Of a stretch of DNA of 64,000 nucleotides, positions 16,821-25,402 are shown one piece after another. Where the stretch lies: the NCBI GenBank assembly GCA_964547645.1, contig CAZJOM010000002.1, forward strand, positions 1 through 64,000. The letters are read 5' to 3'. The stretch is from SZUA-430 sp964547645. Lineage in GTDB: Bacteria; Pseudomonadota; Alphaproteobacteria; Micropepsales; Micropepsaceae. A model generated the notes under the pieces. That model saw nothing but the letters and a program-made list of their open reading frames with translations, was not told where the DNA came from and searched no databases. How positions within the stretch are numbered: position 1 is the first letter of the stretch; every line of letters starts with the position of its first letter. Made by a program: the position numbers and the translations under genes.

Positions 16821-17921
16821 ATGCTCACCAAAGCCGACGATTATCCCGTGCACCAAACGCCGGAGCCGATTGCCTATACGGGCACGGACCGGAACTTTTA
16901 CGACCGCTACTTCTTCAACGGCTATGCGCCGGACGGGTCGACGTTCTTTGCTGCGGCGCTTGGCGTTTATCCGGCGCTGAATGTGATGGACGGGGCGTTC
17001 TGCGTCGTGGTCGACGGGGTGCAGCACAATCTGCGGGCCTCGCGCGTTCTCGGCATGGAGCGGATGGATACGCGGGTCGGGCCACTGCGCGTGGATGTCG
17101 TGGAGCCACTGCATTCGCTGCGGGTGCGGGTTGAGAAGAACGAGCATGGGGTTGCGGCCGACATTCTGTTCCGGGCACGGGCGGCGGCGATCGAGGAGCC
17201 GCGGTTCACCTATCGAGCGGGGCCGCGGGTGGTGATGGACTATACGCGGCTGACGCAGAACGGATCCTACGAGGGATGGGTCGAGGTGCTGGGGCGACGG
17301 ATCGATGTTGCCGGGTTCCTTGGCACGCGCGACCGGTCGTGGGGTATTCGGCCTGTGGGGGCACAAGACTCGCAAGGTGTCGCGCCGCCGCGCCCGCCGC
17401 AGTTCTATTGGCTGTGGGCGCCGATGAATTTTGACGATCGGATTACGCTCTATCACAACAACGCGGACGGCGAAGGTAAGCCCTGGAACACGCATGCGGT
17501 AATGGCAGCGACGGGCGATGGTGCGGTCGCGCATATGGCGTCGTGCTCGTCTGAGATTGCGTTCAAACCGGGGACACGACACGCGAAGGCAGCCGCGATT
17601 GCGATGCGCGATGCGGAGGGGCTTGAGTATCGGATCGAGCTTGAACCGAAGTGGAATTTCTACATGAGCGGGCTTGGCTACACGCACCCGGAATGGGGTC
17701 ACGGGCGCTATCGCGGCGAGATGGTCGTCGGGTACGACGTCATCCAAACCGCGAAAGTGAACGAGAGTGAGTTCCATTACCTGCATGTGCAGGCGTTTTC
17801 GGAGGCGGTGCTGACCGGCCCGAACGGGCTCGTGCGAAAGGGGCACGGCGTGCTCGAGCAACTGATCATTGGGCCGCACGGGCCAAGCGGGTTCACGGCT
17901 TTGCTGGACGGAGCGAAGTGA
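16821..17921 (+). CDS. Conserved protein of unknown function, lipocalin/AttH-like beta-rich
   Basis: 366 residues, no signal peptide or membrane helix. Sequence is rich in aromatic residues and beta-prone stretches (FYDRYFFNGYAPDGSTFFAA, FYWLWAPMNFDD, WNFYMSGLGYTHPEWGHG). The W-G pair in DRSWGIRP and the repeated beta character suggest a two-domain lipocalin-like fold as in AttH / hydroxyneurosporene-synthase-like proteins. This is a weak resemblance, not an assignment. It starts a run of six same-strand genes and is immediately followed (1-base overlap) by an APH-type kinase, a pairing that suggests handling of a hydrophobic small molecule. Confidence 0.6.
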   Translation: MLTKADDYPVHQTPEPIAYTGTDRNFYDRYFFNGYAPDGSTFFAAALGVYPALNVMDGAFCVVVDGVQHNLRASRVLGMERMDTRVGPLRVDVVEPLHSLRVRVEKNEHGVAADILFRARAAAIEEPRFTYRAGPRVVMDYTRLTQNGSYEGWVEVLGRRIDVAGFLGTRDRSWGIRPVGAQDSQGVAPPRPPQFYWLWAPMNFDDRITLYHNNADGEGKPWNTHAVMAATGDGAVAHMASCSSEIAFKPGTRHAKAAAIAMRDAEGLEYRIELEPKWNFYMSGLGYTHPEWGHGRYRGEMVVGYDVIQTAKVNESEFHYLHVQAFSEAVLTGPNGLVRKGHGVLEQLIIGPHGPSGFTALLDGAK

Positions 17922-18946
17922 TGAGCCAAGATTTGGAGCAACGCATCGTTCGCTATCTCGCGCATCGGATGCCGGAGGCAGGGCGGGTGTCGGTGCTTGC
18001 GCTCTCGCGTATTCACGGTGGGGCGAGCCGCGAGACGTTTCGCGTGCGCATCGACCAAGAACGCGGCGGAGAGCGCGGGTTGATCTTCCGGCGTGATCCG
18101 ATCTCGACCTTGATCGAGACGGAACGGGAGGTCGAGTTTGCGGCCTATCGGTCGTACATGGACTCCGCCGTCCCAGTGCCGCGCGCGTTGTTTTTGGAAC
18201 GCGAGCTGGAGTGGTTGGAGCGGCCGTTCTTCGTGATGGAGGAAGTCGAGGGCTGCACGGCTGGATCTATCCTCGCGGCGGATCCTTATGGTCCGCATCG
18301 GCAGAAGATCGGCGAGCAGTTCTTTTCCATCTTGGGACACATTGCCAAGCGCGACGTGGCGACATCCGATTTGGCGAAGCACGTTCCAGCGACGAAGGCG
18401 GACGAGGCTTGGAAGCTGGAACTTGCGAAGTGGGAGAAGGTTGTCGACGAAGACGAGCTTGAGCCCCAACCGGTCGTGCGCGCGGCGATCCGTTGGATGC
18501 GGCGCAACCCGCCGCCGGCCTCACAAAAAGTGTCAATCGTGCATGGCGACTACCGGACTGGGAATTTCTTGTTCGACGGCACGGGCACGATTCGCGCGAT
18601 CTTGGACTGGGAGATGGCGCATATAGGCGATCCGCTGGAGGACTTGGCGTGGGCGCTCGATCCCTTGTGGTCGAGCGATCGAGCGCATCCGGGCGGCATG
18701 CTCTCGCGGGAGGCCGCGATTGCCGTCTGGGAAAAGGCGAGCGGCTTGAAGGCGGACGCCAAGGCGCTCGCTTGGTGGTCGATGTTTGCGTCGTTCAAGG
18801 GGGCTGCAATTTGGATTTCGTCGGCGAAGGAGTTTCAGGCGGGAACGAACACCGATCCGGTGATGGCGTTCTCCGGGCTCTATTGCCTGCCGTTTCACAA
18901 CAAGAGGCTGGCTGACATGTTGCTTGCGGCGCGGGAGGCGGCCTGA
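17921..18946 (+). CDS. Phosphotransferase-family protein (aminoglycoside-phosphotransferase fold)
   Basis: 341 residues with a protein-kinase-like fold: a Gly-rich start (SRIHGGASRETFRVR), the catalytic loop HGDYRTGNFLF and the metal-binding DWEMAHIGDPLEDLAW. This is the ACAD10/APH type that in bacteria often sits in lipid or steroid catabolic gene groups and phosphorylates hydroxylated substrates; it is not evidence of antibiotic resistance. ATG at 17921 shares a base with the previous stop (TGATG); a GTG at 17918 is also possible. Confidence 0.86.
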   Translation: MSQDLEQRIVRYLAHRMPEAGRVSVLALSRIHGGASRETFRVRIDQERGGERGLIFRRDPISTLIETEREVEFAAYRSYMDSAVPVPRALFLERELEWLERPFFVMEEVEGCTAGSILAADPYGPHRQKIGEQFFSILGHIAKRDVATSDLAKHVPATKADEAWKLELAKWEKVVDEDELEPQPVVRAAIRWMRRNPPPASQKVSIVHGDYRTGNFLFDGTGTIRAILDWEMAHIGDPLEDLAWALDPLWSSDRAHPGGMLSREAAIAVWEKASGLKADAKALAWWSMFASFKGAAIWISSAKEFQAGTNTDPVMAFSGLYCLPFHNKRLADMLLAAREAA

Positions 18947-18947
18947 G

Positions 18948-19382
18948 ATGAAACCGACACCAGAACTCGTGTTGAATCACGCCTTCGCGAAGATCGCCAT
19001 GGAGATGGGTCCCGCGTTGCCGCCGGGCTATGGGCAAGGCTCGGCGACGACGATGGCCGTACTGCTCTTGATGACGGCTCAGGAATTCGACCGAGCGGCC
19101 GACATCCGCGCGCGGGAGAACCGCGTCATGCGGGCACTGTTCGGCGATGCGGCGAAAAGCGTGGGTGGCGAGCTTGGCGCGAAGTTGAGCGCAGTCGTCG
19201 GGATGCGGGACGAGGACTTGACCGTCGCTGGACTTGATCGGGCAAACGCCGAGTTGAAGCGGTTGCTGATCGAGTTGCAGGCGCATGCGGAGAGCGTAGG
19301 TGATCGCTCGTTGGATCTGCGTATTCTGCGATTCTTGAGCGAGGCATCGACGGCGCGGCAGGTGCATCTGCCGGCGATGTAA
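18948..19382 (+). CDS. Small conserved hypothetical protein following the kinase gene
   Basis: 144 residues, soluble, mostly helical, with no motif that I recognise (starts MKPTPELVLNHAF). It begins one base after the kinase stop (TGA-G-ATG) and ends three bases before the MFS gene, so it is part of the same message. Small helical partners of this kind often accompany APH-type kinases in catabolic clusters, but no function can be given. Confidence 0.65.
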   Translation: MKPTPELVLNHAFAKIAMEMGPALPPGYGQGSATTMAVLLLMTAQEFDRAADIRARENRVMRALFGDAAKSVGGELGAKLSAVVGMRDEDLTVAGLDRANAELKRLLIELQAHAESVGDRSLDLRILRFLSEASTARQVHLPAM

Positions 19383-19385
19383 ACA

Positions 19386-20609
19386 ATGATCTCATATTTG
19401 CGGGAGCGGCTGCATCCGGATGCGGTGCGGTTTGTGCCGTTCTTTGTCGGTCTGAATTTCCTGAACGGCATCCACGTGATGTTCTTCACGGTTTGGCTGA
19501 AGAGCGTAGGATTCGATCCGCATGCGACGGGGCTGTTGCTGGCCTCGATGAATGTGATTCGTGTCGTCACCGGGCCGCTCTTGGGCGTGGCGTCCGATGC
19601 GTTGCATGCGCGGCGGCTGCTTTTGATCGGGTTGATGGCGATCGCGTGCGCTTGTTACGCGGGCTATGCGGCGCTAGAGGGCGCGGTTTTTGTCGTGGCG
19701 TTTTCGCTGCTCGCGAGTGCGGCTTTCTCTGCGATCGGGCCCTTGATGGAGGGTATGACCGTTTCGGCGGCGACGTCACGCGGGTTCGACTATGGGCGGG
19801 TTCGGCTTTGGGGGTCGGCCGCTTTCGTCGTCATGAACTTTGCGGGTGGCGCGGCGATCGCGGTGTACGGCATCGATGCTTTCTTGCCGATCTTGATCGG
19901 CTCGGCCGCGTTCGCGTTCACGGGCGGCTTTGCGTTGCCGCGGGACGAGCAGCCGGAGGTGCGGGCCGGCGTGCGCTCTGTGGGGCGCGACGCGTGGCAA
20001 CTGGCGCGTCAGCCGCTGTTCGTTTTGCTGGTTTGCGCGGCGGGTATCGCGCAGGCATCGCACACGTTCTACTATGGGTTTGGAACGCTGAACTGGCAAA
20101 AGCTCGGGTATAGCGCCGACCTGATCGGGGCGTTGTGGGCCCTGGGTGTGATCGCGGAAATTGCGTTGCTGATGTTTTCAGCGCGTGTGGTGCGGCGCGT
20201 TGGCGTTGCGAACCTCATGATGCTGGGGGCGGCGGCGGGAATCGTTCGCTGGACGCTGCTCGCGCTGTCGCCGGCGCTATGGGTCGTGCTGCTGGCGCAG
20301 TTGCTGCACGCGGGCACGTTCTGCGCCGTGCACCTTGGCACGATGCACTTCATTCAGCGCGCGACGCCGGCGCACCTCCTGGGAACGGCGCAGAGCGTGC
20401 TCTTCGCGGTGATGACGGGCGTGTTCTTTTCCATCGGACAGTACGGGTCCGGGACGCTGTTCGCAGCGGTGGGGAGCCACGGTTATTTTCTGATGGTGGG
20501 GTTCAGTGCGGTGGCACTGGCGTTGTCTTACCTGCTCGGACGGCTTTGGGACGGCGGCGTTCTGCCGGTTCGCGACGTGGCGGTGGACGAGGGGCGGCCG
20601 GTCGCTTAA
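19386..20609 (+). CDS. MFS transporter, phenylpropionate-permease (PPP) type
   Basis: 407 residues, about twelve hydrophobic helices. The opening FVPFFVGLNFLNGIHVMFFTVWLKSVGFDP and the R-L-W-G-S-A-AF block after the first six helices match the PPP1/HcaT-like MFS group, which moves aromatic acids or related compounds. It lies three bases after the small protein gene. Direction of transport and substrate are unknown. The C-terminal tail is acidic. Confidence 0.82.
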   Translation: MISYLRERLHPDAVRFVPFFVGLNFLNGIHVMFFTVWLKSVGFDPHATGLLLASMNVIRVVTGPLLGVASDALHARRLLLIGLMAIACACYAGYAALEGAVFVVAFSLLASAAFSAIGPLMEGMTVSAATSRGFDYGRVRLWGSAAFVVMNFAGGAAIAVYGIDAFLPILIGSAAFAFTGGFALPRDEQPEVRAGVRSVGRDAWQLARQPLFVLLVCAAGIAQASHTFYYGFGTLNWQKLGYSADLIGALWALGVIAEIALLMFSARVVRRVGVANLMMLGAAAGIVRWTLLALSPALWVVLLAQLLHAGTFCAVHLGTMHFIQRATPAHLLGTAQSVLFAVMTGVFFSIGQYGSGTLFAAVGSHGYFLMVGFSAVALALSYLLGRLWDGGVLPVRDVAVDEGRPVA

Positions 20610-20639
20610 CCTCGGGCGACCACGCAACTGGAGAAGGCC

Positions 20640-21182
20640 ATGGGTTATCATCATCTCGCGCTCGCCACGCGCAACATGAAGGCGATCGATCATTTCTATC
20701 GCGAGGTCATGGGCTTCGATTTGAAGAAGGTCGAGATTGGGCCGACGCCCGACGGCGGCTGGGCGAAGCACTTCTTCTACGAGATCGAGCCGGATCGCTT
20801 CATCGCGTTCTGGGAACTGCACGGGCCGAACTACGACAACAAGCAGTTCGAGACGGGCTTGTCGAAGGCGGTCGGGTTGCCGCAGTGGGTGAACCACATT
20901 TCGTTCTACTCGCCGACGATCGAGCATCTGGCCGCCAAGCGCGACTTGTGGTTGGCCAGTGGCCACGACGTGATGGAGATCGACCACAATTGGTGCCACT
21001 CGGTCTATACGACCGACCCGAACGGGACGATGGTCGAGTACTGCGTGACGACGGGACAGTTCACGCAAGCCGACCGAGACGAAGCGATCCGGGCAGTTAC
21101 GTCGGACGATATCAGGCAATCGAAGCCGCCGAAGTCGATCCAGATGCACAAGGCGAAGGATTTTCGCCGCGCGGCCGAATAG
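20640..21182 (+). CDS. VOC-family (glyoxalase / extradiol dioxygenase fold) protein
   Basis: 180 residues with two beta-alpha-beta modules. Candidate metal ligands are the His of YHHLAL at the start, the His of WVNHISF and the Glu of MVEYCV near 130, the pattern of extradiol dioxygenases and glyoxalases. GGAGAAGG lies just before the ATG. The position, 30 bases after the MFS gene, places it in the same cluster. It may be a ring-cleaving enzyme or a binding protein; a third ligand set is needed to decide. Confidence 0.8.
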   Translation: MGYHHLALATRNMKAIDHFYREVMGFDLKKVEIGPTPDGGWAKHFFYEIEPDRFIAFWELHGPNYDNKQFETGLSKAVGLPQWVNHISFYSPTIEHLAAKRDLWLASGHDVMEIDHNWCHSVYTTDPNGTMVEYCVTTGQFTQADRDEAIRAVTSDDIRQSKPPKSIQMHKAKDFRRAAE

Positions 21183-21203
21183 TTTTCACGTCGGAGAGTT
21201 TCG

Positions 21204-22217
21204 GTGAAAGTCGTTGAAATTCCGCAATACGGGATCGACAATCTGCGTGTGGCCGAGCGGGCTACGCCGGAACCGGGGCCCGGTCAAGTGTTGGTGAAGC
21301 TCAAGGCCGCGTCGCTGAACTTTCGCGATTTGGCGACGGTATTGGGTGGGTTTGGTGCGGCCTACAAGCTGCCGCTGGTGCCGCTGTCGGATGCGTGCGG
21401 CGAGATTGCGGCCGTTGGTACGGGTGTCACGCGCGTGAAGATCGGCGATCGCGTCGCGACGATGTTCTTTCAGGGCTGGCTTTCGGGTGAGCCGACGATG
21501 GCGGGGCTCGGCACGGCGCTGGGTGGTTCGCTCGATGGGGTGTGGCGGGACTATGCCCTGCTGTCGGAGCAGGGTGTGTCGAAGGTGCCGGCCTATATGA
21601 GCGATGCGGAGGCGGCGACGCTTTCGTGCGCGGGGCTGACGGCTTGGCGCTCGCTGATTGTCGAGGGTGGGCTAAGGGCTGGCGAGACAGTCGTCGTGCA
21701 AGGCACGGGCGGGGTTTCGATCTTTGCGCTGCAGTTTGCCAAAGCGTCGGGGGCGGAAGTCATTGTCACGTCGTCGTCGGACGAGAAGCTTGCGCGGGCA
21801 AAGGCGATGGGCGCGGATCATCTCGTGAACTACAAGAAGGTGCCTGAGTGGTCGAAGGCGGTGCGCGAGATTACGGGCGGGCGCGGCGCGGATCACGTGG
21901 TCGAGGTCGGCGGCGCCGGAACGCTTGAGCAGAGCTTGATGTCGATACGGATCGGCGGGCATGTGTCGATCATCGGCGTGCTGGCGGGACCGGTGCGCGA
22001 TCTGCAGATCCGCCACATCATGGGGCCGAATGCCAAGGTGAAGGGCATTACGGTGGGCTCGCGCGATCAGTTCGAGGCGATGTGCCGGGCGATGGCGCTG
22101 CACAAAATCAAGCCGGTCGTGGACAGGACGTTTGGGTTCGCCGAGCCTCAAGAGGCTTTCAAGCACATGATGGGGCAAGGGCATTTTGGGAAGATAACTG
22201 TCGACCTCGCGGCTTAG
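21204..22217 (+). CDS. NAD(P)-dependent alcohol dehydrogenase / quinone-reductase-like MDR protein
   Basis: 337-residue medium-chain dehydrogenase. The N-terminal GroES-like domain lacks the usual structural-zinc Cys cluster; the nucleotide fold has VQGTGGVSIFALQFAKASGAEVIVTSSSDEK. LNFRDL near residue 32 is typical of quinone oxidoreductase-like members. GTG start with GGAGAG eight bases upstream. Last gene of the 16.8-22.2 kb cluster; a hairpin follows directly. Physiological substrate unknown. Confidence 0.83.
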   Translation: MKVVEIPQYGIDNLRVAERATPEPGPGQVLVKLKAASLNFRDLATVLGGFGAAYKLPLVPLSDACGEIAAVGTGVTRVKIGDRVATMFFQGWLSGEPTMAGLGTALGGSLDGVWRDYALLSEQGVSKVPAYMSDAEAATLSCAGLTAWRSLIVEGGLRAGETVVVQGTGGVSIFALQFAKASGAEVIVTSSSDEKLARAKAMGADHLVNYKKVPEWSKAVREITGGRGADHVVEVGGAGTLEQSLMSIRIGGHVSIIGVLAGPVRDLQIRHIMGPNAKVKGITVGSRDQFEAMCRAMALHKIKPVVDRTFGFAEPQEAFKHMMGQGHFGKITVDLAA

Positions 22218-22220
22218 ATG

Positions 22221-22246
22221 CACATGGAAGCCTACGCTCCCATGTG
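22221..22246. terminator. Bidirectional terminator-like hairpin
   Basis: CACATGG / CCATGTG and inner AGC / GCT pair around a CTAC loop, with one A-C mismatch: ten base pairs in 26 bases. It sits exactly between the convergent dehydrogenase and pqqE stops. There is no T-run on either side, so it may work as a processing barrier or Rho-assisted end rather than a classical terminator. Confidence 0.55.
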
Positions 22247-22249
22247 TTG

Positions 22250-23326
22250 CTAGCCCCCGATTCTGCGGAAGCGATAAGCGCTACTCGTTGTGACGGATGC
22301 GAGTTCGCGCATTTTGCCATGTTGTGGGGACAGGGCGCAGGCGGGGTCGGTGTTGGCGGCTTCGCCGGTGATGGCGAATGCTTGGCAGCGGCAGCCGCCC
22401 CAGTCGATTTCCGCGCGCTCGCAGCCTTGGCAGGGTTTGGGCATCCAGGCGGTGCCGCGGAATTTTTTGAAGGCGTCGCTCGTCTTCCAAATCTCGCCGA
22501 GCGATTGGTCTTTCACGTTGTCGAAGGTGATGCCGGGGAGCGTCGCTGCGGCATGGCAGGGGAGGGCGCGGCCGTCCGGCGCCACGACGATGACTTGCCG
22601 GCCCCAGCCGCCCATGCAGGCTTTCGGGCGTTCGGCGTAGTAGTCGGGCATCACGTGGTCGATGACGAGCGTGCCTTCGAGTTTCTTGCGGGCTTCTTCG
22701 ACGAGCGCGGCGGCGGTCAAGAACTCTTCGCGTGTGGGCATCAGGCTGGCGCGGTTGGGGATCGCCCAACCGTGATACTGCACGTGGGCGATCTCGAGGC
22801 GGCCGGCGCCCCATTCGACCGCCAGGTCGATGACCGCGGGCAGGTCGGCGATGTTACCGCGATGTATCACCGCGTTGACCGTAAGCGCGAGACCTTCTTC
22901 GAAGACGAGCTTGGCGGCTTCTTGCTTAGCTCGTGCGGCGCCCTTGTAATGTGCGATCGCGTCGGCGCGGGTTGGATCGACCCCTTGAATCGAGATCTGC
23001 ACGTGTTCGAGGCCAGCGGCGCGCAGTTCGACCAGGCGCTGCTCGTTTAGGCCGACGGCGGAGGTGATCAGGTTCGTGTAGAGTCCTGCGAGGTGCGCGG
23101 CGTTCACGAGTTCGGCCAAGTCTTTGCGCGCCAGCGGCTCTCCCCCGGAGAGGTGCACGTGAAGAATGCCCAAGGCGGCGGCTTCTTCGAAGACGCGTAT
23201 CCAGGTTTTGGTATCAAGTTCTTGGTTGGCGCGCGTCAGTTCGAGCGGGTTCGAACAATAGGGGCAGCCGAGCGGGCAGCGGTGCGTCAGTTCGGCGAGA
23301 AGGCCGATCGGCTGTAGCTCGGTCAC
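22250..23326 (-). CDS. pqqE: PQQ biosynthesis radical SAM enzyme PqqE
   Basis: Radical SAM/SPASM enzyme that, with PqqD, links Glu and Tyr side chains in the PqqA peptide. The SAM cluster motif CPLGCPYC (CxxxCxxC) is near residue 16, and the C-terminal SPASM Cys set CMGG, LPCHAA, CQGCERA and GCRCQ is present. 358 residues is normal. Its start overlaps pqqD by four bases. Last gene of the pqq group. Confidence 0.96.
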   Translation of the reverse strand: MTELQPIGLLAELTHRCPLGCPYCSNPLELTRANQELDTKTWIRVFEEAAALGILHVHLSGGEPLARKDLAELVNAAHLAGLYTNLITSAVGLNEQRLVELRAAGLEHVQISIQGVDPTRADAIAHYKGAARAKQEAAKLVFEEGLALTVNAVIHRGNIADLPAVIDLAVEWGAGRLEIAHVQYHGWAIPNRASLMPTREEFLTAAALVEEARKKLEGTLVIDHVMPDYYAERPKACMGGWGRQVIVVAPDGRALPCHAAATLPGITFDNVKDQSLGEIWKTSDAFKKFRGTAWMPKPCQGCERAEIDWGGCRCQAFAITGEAANTDPACALSPQHGKMRELASVTTSSAYRFRRIGG

Positions 23327-23586
23327 GGTTTCACATAGCCCTTTGCGGTGAGATCTTTGAGAAGGTTGTCGATGTCGGCGCGGATGTCGTCGGCGCTCGC
23401 TTCGTATTCCTTCGCAAGCGCTGCCGCGATCTCGGACACGCGTTTGGTGCCGTCGAAGGCTGCGACGATCGCTTGCGCAGTTTCATCGAGTTCGAGAATG
23501 CGCTCGGGACCAAGCAGCACCGCGCCGCGTTTCGGGTCGTGGCGCAGCTTGACGCCGGGGGCGAGGCGTGGCGTGGGGTCGGTCAT
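23323..23586 (-). CDS. pqqD: PqqA-binding chaperone PqqD
   Basis: 87-residue peptide-binding protein of the RiPP-recognition-element type that presents PqqA to PqqE. The opening PRLAPGVKLRHDPKRGAVLLGPE and the helix ending KGYVKP match PqqD. It overlaps pqqE by four bases but is separated from pqqC by 175 bases that hold a palindromic repeat, so pqqDE may be expressed at a different level from pqqABC. Confidence 0.95.
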   Translation of the reverse strand: MTDPTPRLAPGVKLRHDPKRGAVLLGPERILELDETAQAIVAAFDGTKRVSEIAAALAKEYEASADDIRADIDNLLKDLTAKGYVKP

Positions 23587-23604
23587 GGTGCACGACGAAC
23601 GAGA

Positions 23605-23736
23605 AGCTCTTCCCCCCTTGAGGGGGAAGCGGTCGCGCTGAAGGCGCGACCGATGGGGGGCAGTGTGCTTGGCGCCCCCCCATCCGTCTCGCGCCTGCGG
23701 CGCGATCCCCCTTCCCCCTCGAGGGGGGAAGGGCTG
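23605..23736. repeat. Palindromic MITE-like repeat element, copy 1 (inside pqq operon)
   Basis: About 130 bases built as an imperfect inverted repeat: each end is itself a hairpin (CTTCCCCC-TTGA-GGGGGAAG on the left, CTTCCCCC-TCGA-GGGGGGAAG on the right), followed inward by GC-rich hairpins and the central arms ATGGGGGGC / GCCCCCCCAT. The right arm shares CATCCGTCTCG, CGCCTGCGGCG and CGATCC with the copy at 42126-42263. It has no coding capacity. Confidence 0.8.
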
Positions 23737-23761
23737 GCAATAGATATATGGAGCGACAGTC

Positions 23762-24484
23762 TCATGGGCGAAAGGCCCCGGGTGGAACTTGGCCCGGCGC
23801 GACGTAAGCGTGGTTCAGGGCGTCGAGCATCGCCCAGAGGACGTTGCATTTGAAGGTTAGCGCGTCGAGGCAGAGTTGCTGTTGCTCGCTGGTGCGCGCA
23901 TTTTCGATGCAGTAGCGGAGCGCGAAGTCGGCGTCGCGCGGTGCCTGCGTCATGCGCGCGCCGAAATAGGCAAGCGTTTCGCGCGAGACGAAGTTGTAAC
24001 CGGCCAGCATACCCTCGACCCGTTCGGCGATGATTTTCGGCGCGAACATTTCGGTGAGCGAAGAGGCCACGGCTTCAAGCACGCTCTTGTCGCGGACGAA
24101 GTGGACGTAAGCGTCGGCGGCGAAGATCGTGGCGGGAAGTGCCGCGCGCTCCGACGTCACCATGGTGCGGTCGAGGCCAAGGCCGTCAGTCAGTTTCAGC
24201 CAGCGGGCGATGCCTCCATCCGTGCCGTTCGTGCCGTCGTGGTCTTCGATGCGCACGCGCCAGGTCGCGCGTAACTCAGGCGTGGGTAGACGCGAGACGA
24301 TGATCGCGTCTTTGATCGGGATGCGCGATTGGTAGATGTAGCGATTGAGCGCCCAGGCTTGCACCTGGCCCTTGTTCAGCTTTCCGTCGTGCAATGCGCG
24401 GTGGAAAGGGTGGAGGTTGTGATAACGCTCGCCGCCGATGGCGCGAAGGGCGGCTTCGAATTCGGTTGATGAGAGGAGCTTCAC
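23762..24484 (-). CDS. pqqC: Pyrroloquinoline-quinone synthase PqqC
   Basis: 240-residue cofactor-free oxidase that performs the final ring closure and oxidation to PQQ in the cytoplasm. The sequence is typical throughout: YHNLHPFHRALHDGKL at the start, NRYIYQSRIPIKD, and a C-terminal helix set. Overlaps pqqB by four bases. Its stop is followed by the 175-base repeat-containing gap before pqqD. Confidence 0.96.
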   Translation of the reverse strand: MKLLSSTEFEAALRAIGGERYHNLHPFHRALHDGKLNKGQVQAWALNRYIYQSRIPIKDAIIVSRLPTPELRATWRVRIEDHDGTNGTDGGIARWLKLTDGLGLDRTMVTSERAALPATIFAADAYVHFVRDKSVLEAVASSLTEMFAPKIIAERVEGMLAGYNFVSRETLAYFGARMTQAPRDADFALRYCIENARTSEQQQLCLDALTFKCNVLWAMLDALNHAYVAPGQVPPGAFRP

Positions 24485-25365
24485 AACTCGATCCTCATGC
24501 CGTCTTCGGCGATGCGCCAGCCGGCACCTTCGATCGCTTTGCGCTCAGGTGATGTACGGTTCAGGGTGGGGTTCGAGTTGTTGACATGGATGAAATAGCG
24601 GCTGCCCACCTTCACATTGCCGAGTGCCCGCACGGCATCGGTCATCGCGACGTGGCCCATGCGGCGAGCGGTCTTTTCGCCCTCGCCGGAGCGGATCATC
24701 TCGTCGTCCGTGTACATCGTACCATCGAAGAACAGAGCGTCGGCGCCGTCAATCGCTTTGCCGAGGTCCGATGACATTTCGGCGCACGAGGGCAGGAAAA
24801 CGATTGAGCGGCCGTTGGCGTCGATGACGCGCACGCCGATTGAGGCGCCGTCGGCGGGGCGGATGCCTTCCTCGCGTTCGAGGTAGAGCGGCGGTTTGCC
24901 GGGGCTGGCGACGGGGCGGCAGCGAAGGCCCGGCAGCGGCTCAAAGGTCTCGGCGATCGTTTCGAAGCGCACGAGTGCCTTGTCGAGGACGCCGAAGATC
25001 GTGTTGGCGGCGATGATGCGGCGGACATAACCCGCGGACCAGACGGTGAGCTCTTGGCGTTCGCGTAGCGTCAGGAGGCCCGCGATTGCGTCGACGTCGG
25101 CGCCGGTCAGGATGATCGCCTTAATGGGCGAGGAGCGCGGGGCAGATTTCGGATGCAATTCTGGGGTCGCGAGGATCTGCTGGCGGATGTCGGGGGAGGC
25201 GTTCAGCAGTAGCCAGTCTTCGCCGTTGGCGGAGACGGCTAGGCTGCATTGCGTGGATTGTGGGGTGTTCGGATCGCCGCTGAAAGCGCGGGCGTTGTTC
25301 GGGCTCGCTGCGTTCCATTGCGGGAAGCCGCCGCCAGCTGCGGCGCCGAGCACGATGACTTTCAT
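24481..25365 (-). CDS. pqqB: PQQ biosynthesis protein PqqB
   Basis: 294-residue metallo-beta-lactamase-fold protein thought to hydroxylate the Glu-Tyr derived intermediate. Start KVIVLGAAAGGGFPQWN is diagnostic for PqqB, and TGADVDAIAGL replaces the HxHxDH motif of ordinary MBL enzymes, as in other PqqB proteins. Begins 37 bases after pqqA, with a stem-loop in the gap. Confidence 0.96.
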   Translation of the reverse strand: MKVIVLGAAAGGGFPQWNAASPNNARAFSGDPNTPQSTQCSLAVSANGEDWLLLNASPDIRQQILATPELHPKSAPRSSPIKAIILTGADVDAIAGLLTLRERQELTVWSAGYVRRIIAANTIFGVLDKALVRFETIAETFEPLPGLRCRPVASPGKPPLYLEREEGIRPADGASIGVRVIDANGRSIVFLPSCAEMSSDLGKAIDGADALFFDGTMYTDDEMIRSGEGEKTARRMGHVAMTDAVRALGNVKVGSRYFIHVNNSNPTLNRTSPERKAIEGAGWRIAEDGMRIEL

Positions 25366-25376
25366 GGGTTAGAAGG

Positions 25377-25393
25377 GCCGGCTCGAAACCGGC
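25377..25393 (-). promoter_or_regulatory. Stem-loop between pqqA and pqqB
   Basis: GCCGG / CCGGC arms around a seven-base loop lie in the 37-base gap after the pqqA stop. In other bacteria a hairpin at this place gives more pqqA than pqqB message; that role is inferred here from position. Confidence 0.5.
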
Positions 25394-25402
25394 GCTCCCA
25401 GA

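Noticed and set aside
16683..17879. 398-codon open frame on the minus strand
   Set aside because: Antisense to the lipocalin-like gene; Arg/Pro/His-rich composition typical of a shadow frame.
17921..18946. Aminoglycoside resistance gene
   Set aside because: Only the phosphotransferase fold is shared; context and length fit metabolic APH/ACAD10-like kinases.
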